A stretch of DNA of 13,362 nucleotides, taken from assembly GCA_030631385.1 (NCBI GenBank), contig DAOVLG010000011.1, positions 1-13,362 on the forward strand, given 5' to 3'. This document shows, one piece after another, positions 5,856 to 13,362 of the stretch (the first letter of the stretch is position 1; every line of letters begins with the position of its first letter). The notes beneath the pieces are model-generated. The model was not told where the DNA came from and did not search any database. It saw only the letters and a program-made list of their open reading frames with translations. Source of the stretch: Candidatus Coatesiibacteriota bacterium. GTDB taxonomy: Bacteria; RBG-13-66-14. The translations under genes and the position numbers were made by a program.

Positions 5856-8267
5856 ATGCCCAGAGAAGAGAAAAGCTCCTACACCGCCGATGATATCCAG
5901 GTCCTTAAAGGGCTGGAGGCGGTCCGCAAGCGGCCGGCGATGTATGTCGGCTCAACCGGGGAACGCGGCCTGCACCACCTGATCTACGAGGTGGTGGACA
6001 ACTCGGTGGACGAGGCCATGGCGGGCTTTTGCGACCGCATCGAGGTCACCATCCATCCCGACAACTCGGTGACCGTGGTGGACAACGGCCGCGGCATCCC
6101 CGTGGGCATCCACAAGGGGGAGAAACGTTCCGCCCTCGAGGTGGTGATGACCACCCTTCACGCCGGCGGCAAGTTCGACGCCAAGACCTACAAGGTATCC
6201 GGCGGTCTGCACGGCGTGGGAGTCTCGGTGGTCAACGCCCTCAGCGCCTGGTGCGACGTGGAGGTGAAGCTGGACGGCGAGATTCACCACCAGCGCTACG
6301 TACGTGGCAAACCAAAGGGTCCGGTGACCGTGATCGGCAAGACAAGGAAGAGGGGCACTAAAACCAGCTTCATGCCCGACCCCCAGATCTTCGAGCTAAT
6401 TGATTTCTCGTTCGAGGTGCTGATCAAGAAGCTGCGGGAGCTGGCCTTCTTGAACAGGGGATTATCAATCGAGCTCTCCGACGAGCGGACCGGGCGCCGC
6501 GTCCAGTACTCCTACTCCGGTGGAATCGTCGAGTTCGTCAGGCACATCAACGCCGGTCGCTCCCCGCTCTACAACAAGATCATCTTCTTGGACGGCGAAC
6601 GGGAGGAGACTGAGGACTCCGGTGTGGTCGCCGTCGAGGTCGCGATCCAGCACTCCGACGCCTACTCGGAGAACATCTTCAGCTTCGCCAACAACATCAA
6701 CACCGAGGAGGGCGGCACTCACCTCTCGGGCTTCCGAGCCGCACTGACCCGGACGGCCAACGACTACGCCCGGGCCCAGGGGCTTTTAAAGAAGGACGAC
6801 CCGCCGTTAGGCGGAGAGGACGTGCGGGAGGGGATGGCCGCCGTGGTGAGCGTCAAGATCGGCAACCCCCAGTTCGAAGGCCAGACCAAGACCAAGCTGG
6901 GCAACAGCGAGGTGAAGGGGATCATCGAGCAGATCGTGGGTGAGGGTTTAGCCGACTACTACGAGGAGAACCCCGAGGTTGCTCGGAAGATCGTGTCCAA
7001 GGCCACCGACGCCGCCAGGGCACGCCAAGCCGCCCGCAAGGCCCGTAACCTGGCCCGGCGTAAGAGCGCTCTTGCGGGGTGTGGGGCGCTGCCGGGCAAG
7101 CTCTCCGACTGCTCCGAGCGCGACCCAAACAAGTGCGAGCTGTACATCGTCGAGGGCCCCTCCGCCGGCGGCTCGGCCAAACAGGGACGCGACCGCAGCT
7201 ATCAGGCCGTCCTCCCGCTGCGCGGCAAGATCCTCAACGTGGAGAAGGCCCGCCGGGACAAGATTCTAGCCAACAACGAGATCGCTACGATCATCACCGC
7301 CCTGGGCACCGGCATCGCCTCCGACTTCGATCCCGCCAAGCTCCGCTACAACAAGATCGTGATCATGACCGACGCCGACGTGGACGGCAGCCACATCCGC
7401 ACCCTGCTGCTGACCTTCTTCTACCGCCAGCTACGGGAGTTACTGGTCAACGGCCACGTTTACATCGCCCAGCCGCCGCTCTTCAGGGTCAAAAAAGGGC
7501 GCGAGGAATTCTACATCCAGAGCGAGGCCGAGATGGACCGCCTACTCCTCGAACTGGGCTGCCGAGGAGCCAAGGCCGAGATTGACGGCCGTGAACTCGA
7601 CGAGGAGGCCCTCCTCACCCTGACCAAGCTCCTGCGTCGGGTAAAGGTGTCCTTCGACCGCCTGGAGCGCCGAGGTTTGGCCGTCGAGGATCTCCTCCGC
7701 CGGGTGCGGGACGGTCAATTCCCGCGCTACTACCTCCGTGACCCCCAGACCGGGGAGATCGAGTACGCTTACACAGAAAAGGAGCTGGGAGCCCTTGAAG
7801 AGAAGGCCGAGGCCGGGGAGGAGCTCGCAGATCTTCTGGGTGAAAGGGCGGATTGGGAATCCCGCAGGCCGGAGGAGCTGGGTGAAGCCGTGGAGCTGGA
7901 AGAGCTGAAGGACGGTCTGGCGGATTACGGCATAGACTTATTATCGGAAAAGCGGCCCGGGATAACGCTCTTTCTCCGCAAGGGAGATCAACTTGAGTTG
8001 AACGAGCCTCTGGAACTCTTGGAAACACTTCGAAAAACCGGGGCCATTGAGGTGTCTATTCAACGATACAAGGGGCTCGGCGAGATGAACCCCGATCAGC
8101 TCTGGGAGACGACGATGGACCCGTCGAGCCGAACCCTTCTGCAGGTGACGGTGGAGGACGCCTTCGCCGCCGACGAGATGTTCAGCGTACTGATGGGCGA
8201 CCAGGTCCCGCCGCGCCGCGAGTTCATCCGCTCCCACGCCCTCGAGGTCGCCAACCTGGACATCTGA
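5856..8267 (+). CDS. gyrB: DNA gyrase subunit B
   Basis: An 803-residue GyrB, the ATPase and metal-binding subunit of DNA gyrase, which adds negative supercoils with GyrA. The GHKL ATPase domain (~1-225) has E45 and N49 in YEVVDNSVDE, D76 in VVDNGRGIP and the ATP lid GGLHGVGVSVVNALS at 116-130. The transducer domain carries the QTK loop (343-345). The TOPRIM domain has E433 in VEGPSAGGS and D506/D508 in TDADVDGSH. The C-terminal signature QRYKGLGEMNPDQLWETTMD (736-755) marks GyrB rather than ParE. Between TOPRIM and this tail lies an acidic insert (~555-725); with it the length matches long Gram-negative GyrB (804 residues in E. coli) rather than the ~640-residue short form. All catalytic residues are present. 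No dnaA, recF or gyrA is visible nearby. The stop lies six bases from the end of the facing EamA pseudogene. Confidence 0.98.
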   Translation: MPREEKSSYTADDIQVLKGLEAVRKRPAMYVGSTGERGLHHLIYEVVDNSVDEAMAGFCDRIEVTIHPDNSVTVVDNGRGIPVGIHKGEKRSALEVVMTTLHAGGKFDAKTYKVSGGLHGVGVSVVNALSAWCDVEVKLDGEIHHQRYVRGKPKGPVTVIGKTRKRGTKTSFMPDPQIFELIDFSFEVLIKKLRELAFLNRGLSIELSDERTGRRVQYSYSGGIVEFVRHINAGRSPLYNKIIFLDGEREETEDSGVVAVEVAIQHSDAYSENIFSFANNINTEEGGTHLSGFRAALTRTANDYARAQGLLKKDDPPLGGEDVREGMAAVVSVKIGNPQFEGQTKTKLGNSEVKGIIEQIVGEGLADYYEENPEVARKIVSKATDAARARQAARKARNLARRKSALAGCGALPGKLSDCSERDPNKCELYIVEGPSAGGSAKQGRDRSYQAVLPLRGKILNVEKARRDKILANNEIATIITALGTGIASDFDPAKLRYNKIVIMTDADVDGSHIRTLLLTFFYRQLRELLVNGHVYIAQPPLFRVKKGREEFYIQSEAEMDRLLLELGCRGAKAEIDGRELDEEALLTLTKLLRRVKVSFDRLERRGLAVEDLLRRVRDGQFPRYYLRDPQTGEIEYAYTEKELGALEEKAEAGEELADLLGERADWESRRPEELGEAVELEELKDGLADYGIDLLSEKRPGITLFLRKGDQLELNEPLELLETLRKTGAIEVSIQRYKGLGEMNPDQLWETTMDPSSRTLLQVTVEDAFAADEMFSVLMGDQVPPRREFIRSHALEVANLDI

Positions 8268-8273
8268 ACCCCT

Positions 8274-9149
8274 TCATCGAGCCGTTTCCCGGTTGCCCCA
8301 GAGAATGGCGGCCAGGATCAGCGCCATCCCCGTATAGCCGTACCAGGGGAGGCGCTCGGCAAAGAAAAGGGCCCCGCCGGCGGCGGCGATCACGGCCTCG
8401 CACACGTAGATGAGAGCCGCCCGGCCAGCACCCAACATAGGCTGCCAGCGCACCTGCCAGAAAACCACGAGCACCGTCGCCGCCAGGGAGAGGTACAAAA
8501 TGGCCGAGATGGAGACCGGATCGAACGCCAGCCGAGGCTCCTCCAACAGTGGCGAGAGTAGCAGCCCTCCTGCGCCCACAACGATCATCTGCACCGTGGT
8601 CAGCGTAAACTCATGCCGGAGTTGGGAATCGGCCTGACACCCGTTTTTTTCCAGGGGCGCCCAGCGGTCAATGAAGGACAGGTGGAGGGCGAAGGTCGCG
8701 GCGCTGCCGAGGGTCAGCAGGTCACCCAGGTTCAGGGGGCCCGAAGGATCGGCGAGAAGGTACACGCCGCCCAGGGCCGCACAGGCAGCGGCCAGTCCAC
8801 GAAACCGTACGCGGCGCCCGCACACCGGCCAGGCAAAAAGGGGCGTCAGCACCACGCAGGAGCGTCGTGATGAACCCCGATTTCCCCGCACCGGTGTGCA
8901 CCAGGCCCAGGGTCTGCAGAGCGTATCCAGCCAGGAGCAGGACTCCAAGCAAGGCCCCTCGGCGGAGGACCTTCCCGGTGAAAAGAAAAACGCCGCCAGA
9001 GGAGGATCAATACGCAAACAACCGCCGCCAGGCTGAACCGGGCCCCGACCAAAAGCCACGCCGGTGTAGGAGTCAGAAGCAGCTTCCCGACTCCGAAGGT
9101 GGAACCGGAAGATCACGGTGGCGATACCGAGGTAGAGCTTGGCCTTCCG
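8274..9149 (-). pseudogene. EamA/DMT-family transporter, broken by three +1 frameshifts
   Basis: One frame gives an apparent 280-residue ORF, but its N-terminal third is nonsense. A sensible ~10-helix EamA transporter appears only by changing frame three times. Reading from 9149, KAKLYLGIATVIF breaks at an extra C near 9107. The next frame gives TFGVGKLLLTPTPAWLLVGA and continues to LLWRR; an extra T in the T5 run at 8986-8990 breaks it. The next gives RRGALLGVLLLAGYALQTLG and KSGFITTLL; an extra C near 8856 breaks it. VVLTPLFAWPVCGRR then runs intact to the stop. The three insertions total 3, so the last frame equals the first, which is why a long ORF survives. The 5' end is also damaged: upstream in frame there is a TAA at 9186-9188 and no start codon. 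Family knowledge: EamA proteins export or import small metabolites; the substrate here is unknown. A local cluster of sequence errors is the alternative. Confidence 0.85.
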
Positions 9150-9269
9150 GGTTAGATCCCGCGAGGTGCCCGGGTCCTGGGCTGGTTACCGGGGGATTTA
9201 ACCATTGGACATTTTTCATCTTCGGTACACAGAACGAGACCCCAATAGTGACCTCTCGAATCATCGCCC

Positions 9270-9298
9270 TTGACACCTAAACCTCATCCCCATACAAT
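9270..9298 (+). promoter_or_regulatory. strong sigma70-type promoter of the M23 peptidase gene
   Basis: A perfect TTGACA (9270-9275), a 17-base spacer and TACAAT (9293-9298). Transcription would start near 9305, giving a leader of about 87 bases before the ATG at 9392. The -10 box sits inside an odd palindrome, ATACA-A-TGTAT (9292-9302), which could be a repressor site or chance. Confidence 0.65.
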
Positions 9299-9391
9299 GT
9301 ATAAGAATGTGTTTGTATCCGATCCGGCCGTACACGCACGTCCTCGATAAACGATCCGGGTAGGCCACGTATAGGCCTTTAGATTACCCTC
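9299..9391 (+). promoter_or_regulatory. 5' leader of the M23 gene with a hairpin and no clear ribosome binding site
   Basis: The leader holds a direct repeat CGATCCGG at 9320-9327 and 9352-9359, 32 bases apart. It also holds a small hairpin with arms AGGCC (9362-9366) and GGCCT (9374-9378), ending 13 bases before the ATG. No Shine-Dalgarno sequence is visible between the hairpin and the start. Whether this is regulatory is unknown. Confidence 0.3.
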
Positions 9392-10354
9392 ATGGCAAAA
9401 CGTAAACACCTCAAGCGGAAACCTTCAAGGGCGGATCACTTCAGCCTTGTCATCTGCCGTGACGGGGTACTGGGTACCTTTCACTCCGAACTGGACCGCC
9501 GGGGAATCCGGCGCTTCATCCTGATTACCTCCTTGGCGCTGGTTGTCGCGCTGGTCCTGTGCTTTTTCTACTCGGACAACCTCCGCAAGAGACTGGAGCT
9601 GTTTACCCTGGAGATAACCGACTCCGATCAGCGTGAGGAGCTGGCCTTGGCCCAGTCCGATATCGGGGAGCTGAACCAACAGCTCCTCGGAATCCGTGAG
9701 TACAACGACGTCGCCAGACTGTTCCACGCCCTGCCCCTTGTACCCGAGTCGGAGAGGGGGGGCGGTATCGGCGGCGTGGAGCTGGGGCTCACCATCGCAT
9801 CCTTCCCCAAGATTCCCAACTCCCCCATGGACTCTGGCGTGCAACGTTACCTCGAACGCTCACTGCGCCTGGCCGGCTCGATCAACTACGAAAGTTCTCT
9901 CATAAACCAGACCATCGAGCGAACCCGGCGCGAGACCGACATCCGCGCCCACACCCCATCCATTAAGCCCATCGTCGGCCACATCGTCAGTTTCCTGGGC
10001 AACCGTATCCACCCCATCACCGGCCTGATCCACTTCCATCGGGGGATCGACATCCTGGCGCCCCGGGGGACACCGATCTTCGCACCCGCCGACGGCGTGG
10101 TGACCTACGCCGGAACCCGCGGCGGCTACGGTATCACCTGCTTCGTTAATCACGGTTACGGCTACCAGACCCGCTACGGTCACTGCTCCAAGCTCCACGT
10201 CAAGGTCGGCGACGAGGTCAAGCGGGGTCAGATCATCGCCGAGGTCGGCTCCACCGGCATGTCCACCGGCTCCCATCTTCATTATGAGGTCCTGGTGGAT
10301 GGCAGTGTCACCGACCCCATGGCCTATATCTTCCCCGACTACGAGTTCGACTAG
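9392..10354 (+). CDS. M23 family (LytM) peptidoglycan endopeptidase, membrane-anchored
   Basis: A 320-residue protein. A basic cytoplasmic N-terminus (~1-40) precedes one membrane helix (~41-60), a coiled-coil-like stretch (~62-105) rich in Glu, Leu and Gln, and a C-terminal M23 domain (~195-315). The zinc site is complete: H216 and D220 in HFHRGIDIL, H264 in RYGHCSKLH, and H295/H297 in GSHLHYEV. An active zinc endopeptidase that cuts peptidoglycan cross-links in the periplasm is therefore expected, rather than a catalytically dead EnvC/NlpD-type activator. Membrane helix, coiled coil and M23 is the arrangement seen in many Gram-negative cell-shape or division hydrolases. It has its own promoter at 9270-9298. 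The ATG gives a natural N-terminus, though no Shine-Dalgarno is evident. The next gene starts 91 bases downstream on the same strand with no terminator between, so read-through is possible. Confidence 0.95.
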   Translation: MAKRKHLKRKPSRADHFSLVICRDGVLGTFHSELDRRGIRRFILITSLALVVALVLCFFYSDNLRKRLELFTLEITDSDQREELALAQSDIGELNQQLLGIREYNDVARLFHALPLVPESERGGGIGGVELGLTIASFPKIPNSPMDSGVQRYLERSLRLAGSINYESSLINQTIERTRRETDIRAHTPSIKPIVGHIVSFLGNRIHPITGLIHFHRGIDILAPRGTPIFAPADGVVTYAGTRGGYGITCFVNHGYGYQTRYGHCSKLHVKVGDEVKRGQIIAEVGSTGMSTGSHLHYEVLVDGSVTDPMAYIFPDYEFD

Positions 10355-10445
10355 GGGAACCGGCCACTTGTAGATAGGTACCTGAAATTCAGAGATGGAA
10401 ATTTCTCGCCATTATGTATCAACTTTTACTCAATTGGACTGAAGA

Positions 10446-12098
10446 ATGAAGGACATAGGCGAAGCTGTCAACCGGCGATATCTGCTGGTCGTCTTTCTTC
10501 TTGCACTGGCCGCCGCCTCTCTGCTCCGAATACCGGCACTAACAAGCTCGCTGCGAACCGACTCATTATCCCACTATATTGATTTTACCCAGAAGGGACG
10601 AACACCGGCTGACGCCTTTACCAGCAATTATACCGATCATCCTTCCTACTACCGTCCCCTTTTCGAGTCGTTTTATTGGGCTCAGGCGACCATCGAGGCG
10701 AATCCACTCTTAATGCGGATCCTCAGCGCTCTACTTCTAGCGTTGGGAGCGCTGTTTGTAGCGATTCTGACAAAACACCTAACCGGTAAAAGAAGACTCG
10801 GCCTCTACGCCGGGTTGTTTTATGCGCTTCACCCGCTCATCGGCTTTCTGGTCCTCAGACCAATAAATCAGGTTAACATCCTGGCCGTCAATCTTATGAT
10901 GGCCTCGGTGTTATTATTTTTATTTGCCCATCGCGCCACAGGAAAAACGAAACGCTATCTGGCGGGAACGACTTCACTTATTGCTGCTTTCGGAGCGCTA
11001 CTTTGTAAGGAGGTGGCCTTACCGCTGCCGGCCGTTATCTTTCTGGTGGCTTGTCGGGAGAATCTTGTCAAGGAGCACTCATGGAGCAAGGCAATTAAAA
11101 ATGCCTTTTTAATGACGATTCCCTTTATTTTGGTATTGGGCGGTTATCTTCTACTCCGAATCCAAGCGCTGGGCGGTTTAAAGTTTGTAGGCGAGCAGGG
11201 GGGCACGGGGTTAATATCTATAGTTCAATTTGGAATTGGTCTAGTCTGGCCTCCTGGGTTTGAACACCTCCTCGGATCTCGGTTAAGCGGAGCACTGGAG
11301 GGATTGGTTTTCGTTCTCCCAGCATTCGTGTGTCTCGGTATCGCCGTCCTTTCAAAACCTTGGCATCAGTGGAAGGACAAAGAAAACGCCCGTATCCGGA
11401 AAATGTTAACCCACCCGCCCGTCATAGCAGTTCTGGTTTGTCTGCCATTTTTAGTTCCGCTTTACGGCCGTTTCAGCGACCTTGATACAAGTGTTTTCCT
11501 TCCCTCCATGTCTATACTTGTTGCGTGGGCCGTTAATTGGTTCCTTGGTAAACGCAGGCGGTTGGCCGTCGGAATCACATTTATCGCCCTTCTCTACTAT
11601 GCCGTTGTTGGCGTAATGGAAAGTTTACTCTGGGCGCGAACGGCTCGTACAAATGATCGGATAACCTATGCAATGGAGAAAGAGCTACCGCTCATCATCG
11701 AGGCGGGTGGTTTCATCAACCTGGCTCCCCCGAGTCACTACCAAGATCGTAACCCGTTAACGCGCTTGAATCCCATGGGTGTAACCTTTTCCCTGGCCGA
11801 CCACCTGCAAACCAAAACCCTTGAAGAAATAATATGCGTCGATGCGGCACGTTGGCAGAAAGCCGATCCCGATGCCACCGCAAGCAGTATTGACGTAGTT
11901 GATGGTAAAATTATCCTCACTATATCGGAGGGAAACCTCGCTCCGGCACCAGAAGGTACGAACAGTGCAGGGGTTCCACTAGATGTTGATATTACTGATA
12001 AAGATAAAACATTATTATTAAACCATCCTCCCCTGCCAACCTTCGGATTGCAAGATGGGGATCAAATCTGTGTTTTTTGGTGTAAGGACGAAATTTAA
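10446..12098 (+). CDS. polytopic membrane protein, GT-C-type glycosyltransferase-like
   Basis: A 550-residue protein with about 10-12 membrane helices between residues 12 and 392, followed by a ~150-residue soluble tail. The first outside loop has the acidic residue D39 and TDHPSYYRPL (63-72), resembling the YRPL motif of TMTC/PMT-like GT-C enzymes. LLCKEVALPLP (185-195) resembles the lysine-glutamate motif of the same group. GT-C enzymes move sugars from lipid-phosphate donors onto proteins or lipids outside the inner membrane; donor and acceptor cannot be told here. Unlike TMTC proteins, no TPR repeats follow; the tail (~393-550) is not recognised. The gene is visibly more AT-rich (many TTA, TTT and ATT codons) than its neighbours. 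Only a weak GAAG precedes the ATG, and I see no convincing promoter in the 91-base gap. A terminator follows at 12250-12275. The family assignment is moderate; catalytic activity is not shown. Confidence 0.75.
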   Translation: MKDIGEAVNRRYLLVVFLLALAAASLLRIPALTSSLRTDSLSHYIDFTQKGRTPADAFTSNYTDHPSYYRPLFESFYWAQATIEANPLLMRILSALLLALGALFVAILTKHLTGKRRLGLYAGLFYALHPLIGFLVLRPINQVNILAVNLMMASVLLFLFAHRATGKTKRYLAGTTSLIAAFGALLCKEVALPLPAVIFLVACRENLVKEHSWSKAIKNAFLMTIPFILVLGGYLLLRIQALGGLKFVGEQGGTGLISIVQFGIGLVWPPGFEHLLGSRLSGALEGLVFVLPAFVCLGIAVLSKPWHQWKDKENARIRKMLTHPPVIAVLVCLPFLVPLYGRFSDLDTSVFLPSMSILVAWAVNWFLGKRRRLAVGITFIALLYYAVVGVMESLLWARTARTNDRITYAMEKELPLIIEAGGFINLAPPSHYQDRNPLTRLNPMGVTFSLADHLQTKTLEEIICVDAARWQKADPDATASSIDVVDGKIILTISEGNLAPAPEGTNSAGVPLDVDITDKDKTLLLNHPPLPTFGLQDGDQICVFWCKDEI

Positions 12099-12249
12099 TT
12101 GATATTACGTATATTGCTACGAATCTAATCCCACCAAAGCTGCTAGGAGCACTTCAATCGAGACGACCCTTATCCAAGGGGGTAAATATGCGAACCGACT
12201 ACGAGTTCGCTCGGGAACCAACCGTGTACCCCAAAATACGAACCAGATA

Positions 12250-12275
12250 AACCGCCTCACGGCGGTTCCTCTTTT
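12250..12275 (+). terminator. rho-independent terminator after the GT-C-like gene
   Basis: Perfect stem AACCGCC (12250-12256), loop TCAC, GGCGGTT (12261-12267), followed by CCTCTTTT. The U-rich side is on the plus strand, about 150 bases after the stop at 12098, so it should end plus-strand transcription before it runs into the facing isomerase gene. Confidence 0.7.
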
Positions 12276-12294
12276 AATGTTGGGGCATAGACAA

Positions 12295-12316
12295 ACAACC
12301 ACTAACGGACGGTTGT
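12295..12316 (-). terminator. possible weak terminator of the isomerase gene
   Basis: Arms ACAACC (12295-12300) and GGTTGT (12311-12316) pair across a 10-base loop, starting 21 bases past the stop codon of the minus-strand isomerase gene. On that strand the stem is followed by TTGTCT, a poor U-tract, so function is uncertain. Confidence 0.3.
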
Positions 12317-12337
12317 CTTTAAACATCCAGAAAGCGG

Positions 12338-13333
12338 CTACTCGGCGGGGGGCTGCCAGAAGGACTTCCGGCCCAGCAGGTCGTGGAGGTGAACCAGCCC
12401 CAGGGGCCGCCGCTCCCCGTCAACGACGATCAGGGCGGTGATGTTGTGGGTCTCCATAATGGCCACGGCCCTCTCGGCGCTCTCACCGGGGGCTATCGTT
12501 TTGGGATCACGGGTCATCATCCCGTCGGCGGTCAGGCTCCCGGAATCACATTTCCCAGCCAGGCAGCGCATCACGTCGCCGTTGGAGATGACGCCGACCA
12601 GCCTCCCCTCGCTGGAAACCACGGCGGTGACCCCCTGCCGTTTGTCGGCCAGCTCGGCGATGATACCCTCGAAGTCCGCGTCGGCTCCCACGCTGGGAAA
12701 ACGTCCGCCGCTGATAAGGACATCGTCCACGGTGAGCTTCAACAGGCGATCGCCGAGAAGGCCGCCCGGGTGAAAGCGGGCGAAGTCGTCGGCCTTGAAC
12801 TGGCGCAGATCCATCAACGCCACGGCCAGAGCATCACCCAGGGCCAGCGCCGCCGTGCTGCTGGAGGTGGGCGTCAGGTTCAACGGACACGCCTCACGCT
12901 CCACCCCGGCGTCGAGGGCCACCTCGGCCTTACGGGCCAGGGGCGAGTCGGGATCGCCGACCAGGGCCACCAGCCGGGCGCCCAGCCTCTTCAGGTTGGG
13001 GATGATGGCGAGAAGCTCCTGGGTCCGGCCCGAGTTGGAGATCACTAAAACCACGTCACCCGGAGTGACCATCCCCAGGTCCCCGTGGGCCGCCTCGCCG
13101 GGGTGGAGGAAGAAGGCCGGCGTCCCGGTCGAGGATAACGTAGCGGCGATCTTGTTGGCCACGTGGCCGCTCTTGCCGATTCCGGCGACGATCACCCGCC
13201 CACGGCAATCGTGGAGCAGGCGCACCGCCGCGGCGAAGCGCTCGTCCAGGCGCTCGGCCACCCGCGCCAGCGCCTCCCCCTCGATGGAGAGAACCTCCCT
13301 GCCCTTCGCAGTGATTTCTGAGTCCGATTTCAT
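12338..13333 (-). CDS. kdsD: arabinose-5-phosphate isomerase (KdsD/KpsF/GutQ family)
   Basis: A 331-residue cytoplasmic enzyme interconverting ribulose-5-phosphate and arabinose-5-phosphate, the first step toward Kdo of LPS or capsule. The SIS domain (~36-195) carries VAGIGKSGHVANKIAATLSS, HPGEAAHGDLGM, SNSGRTQEL, EACPLNLTPTSSS and HPGGLLGDRL. Two CBS domains follow (~200-260 and ~270-325). The residues matching the E. coli KdsD set K59, E111, E152 and H193 are K54, E106, E147 and H188, each shifted by five. That constant shift supports the ATG at 13333. An in-frame GTG at 13360 would add nine unsupported residues. Another frame upstream ends in TAA at 13341-13343, perhaps the end of a preceding gene. 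Paralogues (kdsD, kpsF, gutQ) cannot be separated by sequence alone, so the symbol is by function. Confidence 0.95.
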   Translation of the reverse strand: MKSDSEITAKGREVLSIEGEALARVAERLDERFAAAVRLLHDCRGRVIVAGIGKSGHVANKIAATLSSTGTPAFFLHPGEAAHGDLGMVTPGDVVLVISNSGRTQELLAIIPNLKRLGARLVALVGDPDSPLARKAEVALDAGVEREACPLNLTPTSSSTAALALGDALAVALMDLRQFKADDFARFHPGGLLGDRLLKLTVDDVLISGGRFPSVGADADFEGIIAELADKRQGVTAVVSSEGRLVGVISNGDVMRCLAGKCDSGSLTADGMMTRDPKTIAPGESAERAVAIMETHNITALIVVDGERRPLGLVHLHDLLGRKSFWQPPAE

Positions 13334-13362
13334 CGTTCTTACGGCAGTTGCCCTCCGCACCA

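Noticed and set aside
9073..9276. A 67-codon minus-strand frame with ATG upstream of the EamA remnant.
   Set aside because: Its sequence is not EamA-like. The conserved EamA start (KAKLYLGIATVIF) lies in another frame over the same bases, so this is a product of the damaged 5' end.
12099..12249. Possible tRNA or small RNA in the gap, because of short hairpins (CCCTT/AAGGG at 12167-12180) and a GTTCG stretch.
   Set aside because: No cloverleaf, no acceptor stem and no tRNA T-arm consensus can be built; the stems are too short to support an RNA gene.
12117..12326. A 69-codon minus-strand frame filling the gap after the isomerase gene, with a hydrophobic stretch.
   Set aside because: It has no ribosome binding site, covers the clear plus-strand terminator hairpin at 12250-12275, and resembles no family I know. 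It is probably chance.
13334..13360. GTG start at 13360 for the isomerase.
   Set aside because: The nine extra residues match nothing in the family, while the ATG at 13333 gives a constant five-residue offset to the E. coli KdsD active-site residues.
1..13362. Searched for CRISPR arrays, transposases, integrases, toxin-antitoxin pairs and defence systems.
   Set aside because: No regularly spaced repeats, terminal inverted repeats, mobile-element proteins or defence domains were seen; the window is mostly envelope genes plus gyrB.

Overview
This window looks like chromosomal DNA from a GC-rich, probably uncultivated Gram-negative bacterium. The Gram-negative reading rests on an arabinose-5-phosphate isomerase of the Kdo/LPS pathway, an AMIN domain (a periplasmic targeting module), a long-type GyrB of about 800 residues, and Sec signal peptides on several small proteins. 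A DUF5683 protein hints at the FCB group, but the phylum cannot be settled from this stretch.

Left arm (1-4995, minus strand): a tightly spaced four-gene cell-wall operon read right to left. It holds a class A penicillin-binding protein (PBP1A type), a 257-residue secreted protein of unknown function, a DUF4287/DUF5655 protein, and an AMIN + SH3 + NlpC/P60 peptidoglycan hydrolase that runs off the left edge. The gaps are 3, 12 and 9 bases. The operon has a well-formed sigma70-type promoter at 4967-4995. The last gene has no stop codon inside the window, so simple complete-ORF finding misses it.

Centre (5084-9149): a divergent promoter (5084-5112) drives a secreted/membrane DUF5683 protein followed 28 bases later by gyrB. 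Facing gyrB, six bases away, is an EamA/DMT-family transporter gene broken by three single-base insertions. It is best read as a pseudogene, or else as a local cluster of sequence errors.

Right arm (9270-13333): a strong promoter precedes an M23 (LytM) peptidase with an intact zinc site. Next come a polytopic GT-C-like membrane protein of lower GC, a rho-independent terminator, and on the minus strand a KdsD/KpsF-type arabinose-5-phosphate isomerase.

Most of the intact genes with a recognisable role serve the cell envelope: peptidoglycan synthesis and cleavage, Kdo supply, and probably glycan transfer. gyrB is the housekeeping exception. I see no CRISPR array, transposase, integrase, tRNA or rRNA. 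I found no convincing new defence or mobile system. The points most worth following are the hidden AMIN-NlpC/P60 gene, the compositional mosaic in the secreted protein, the exactly traceable decay of the EamA gene, and the low-GC GT-C gene with its unassigned tail.
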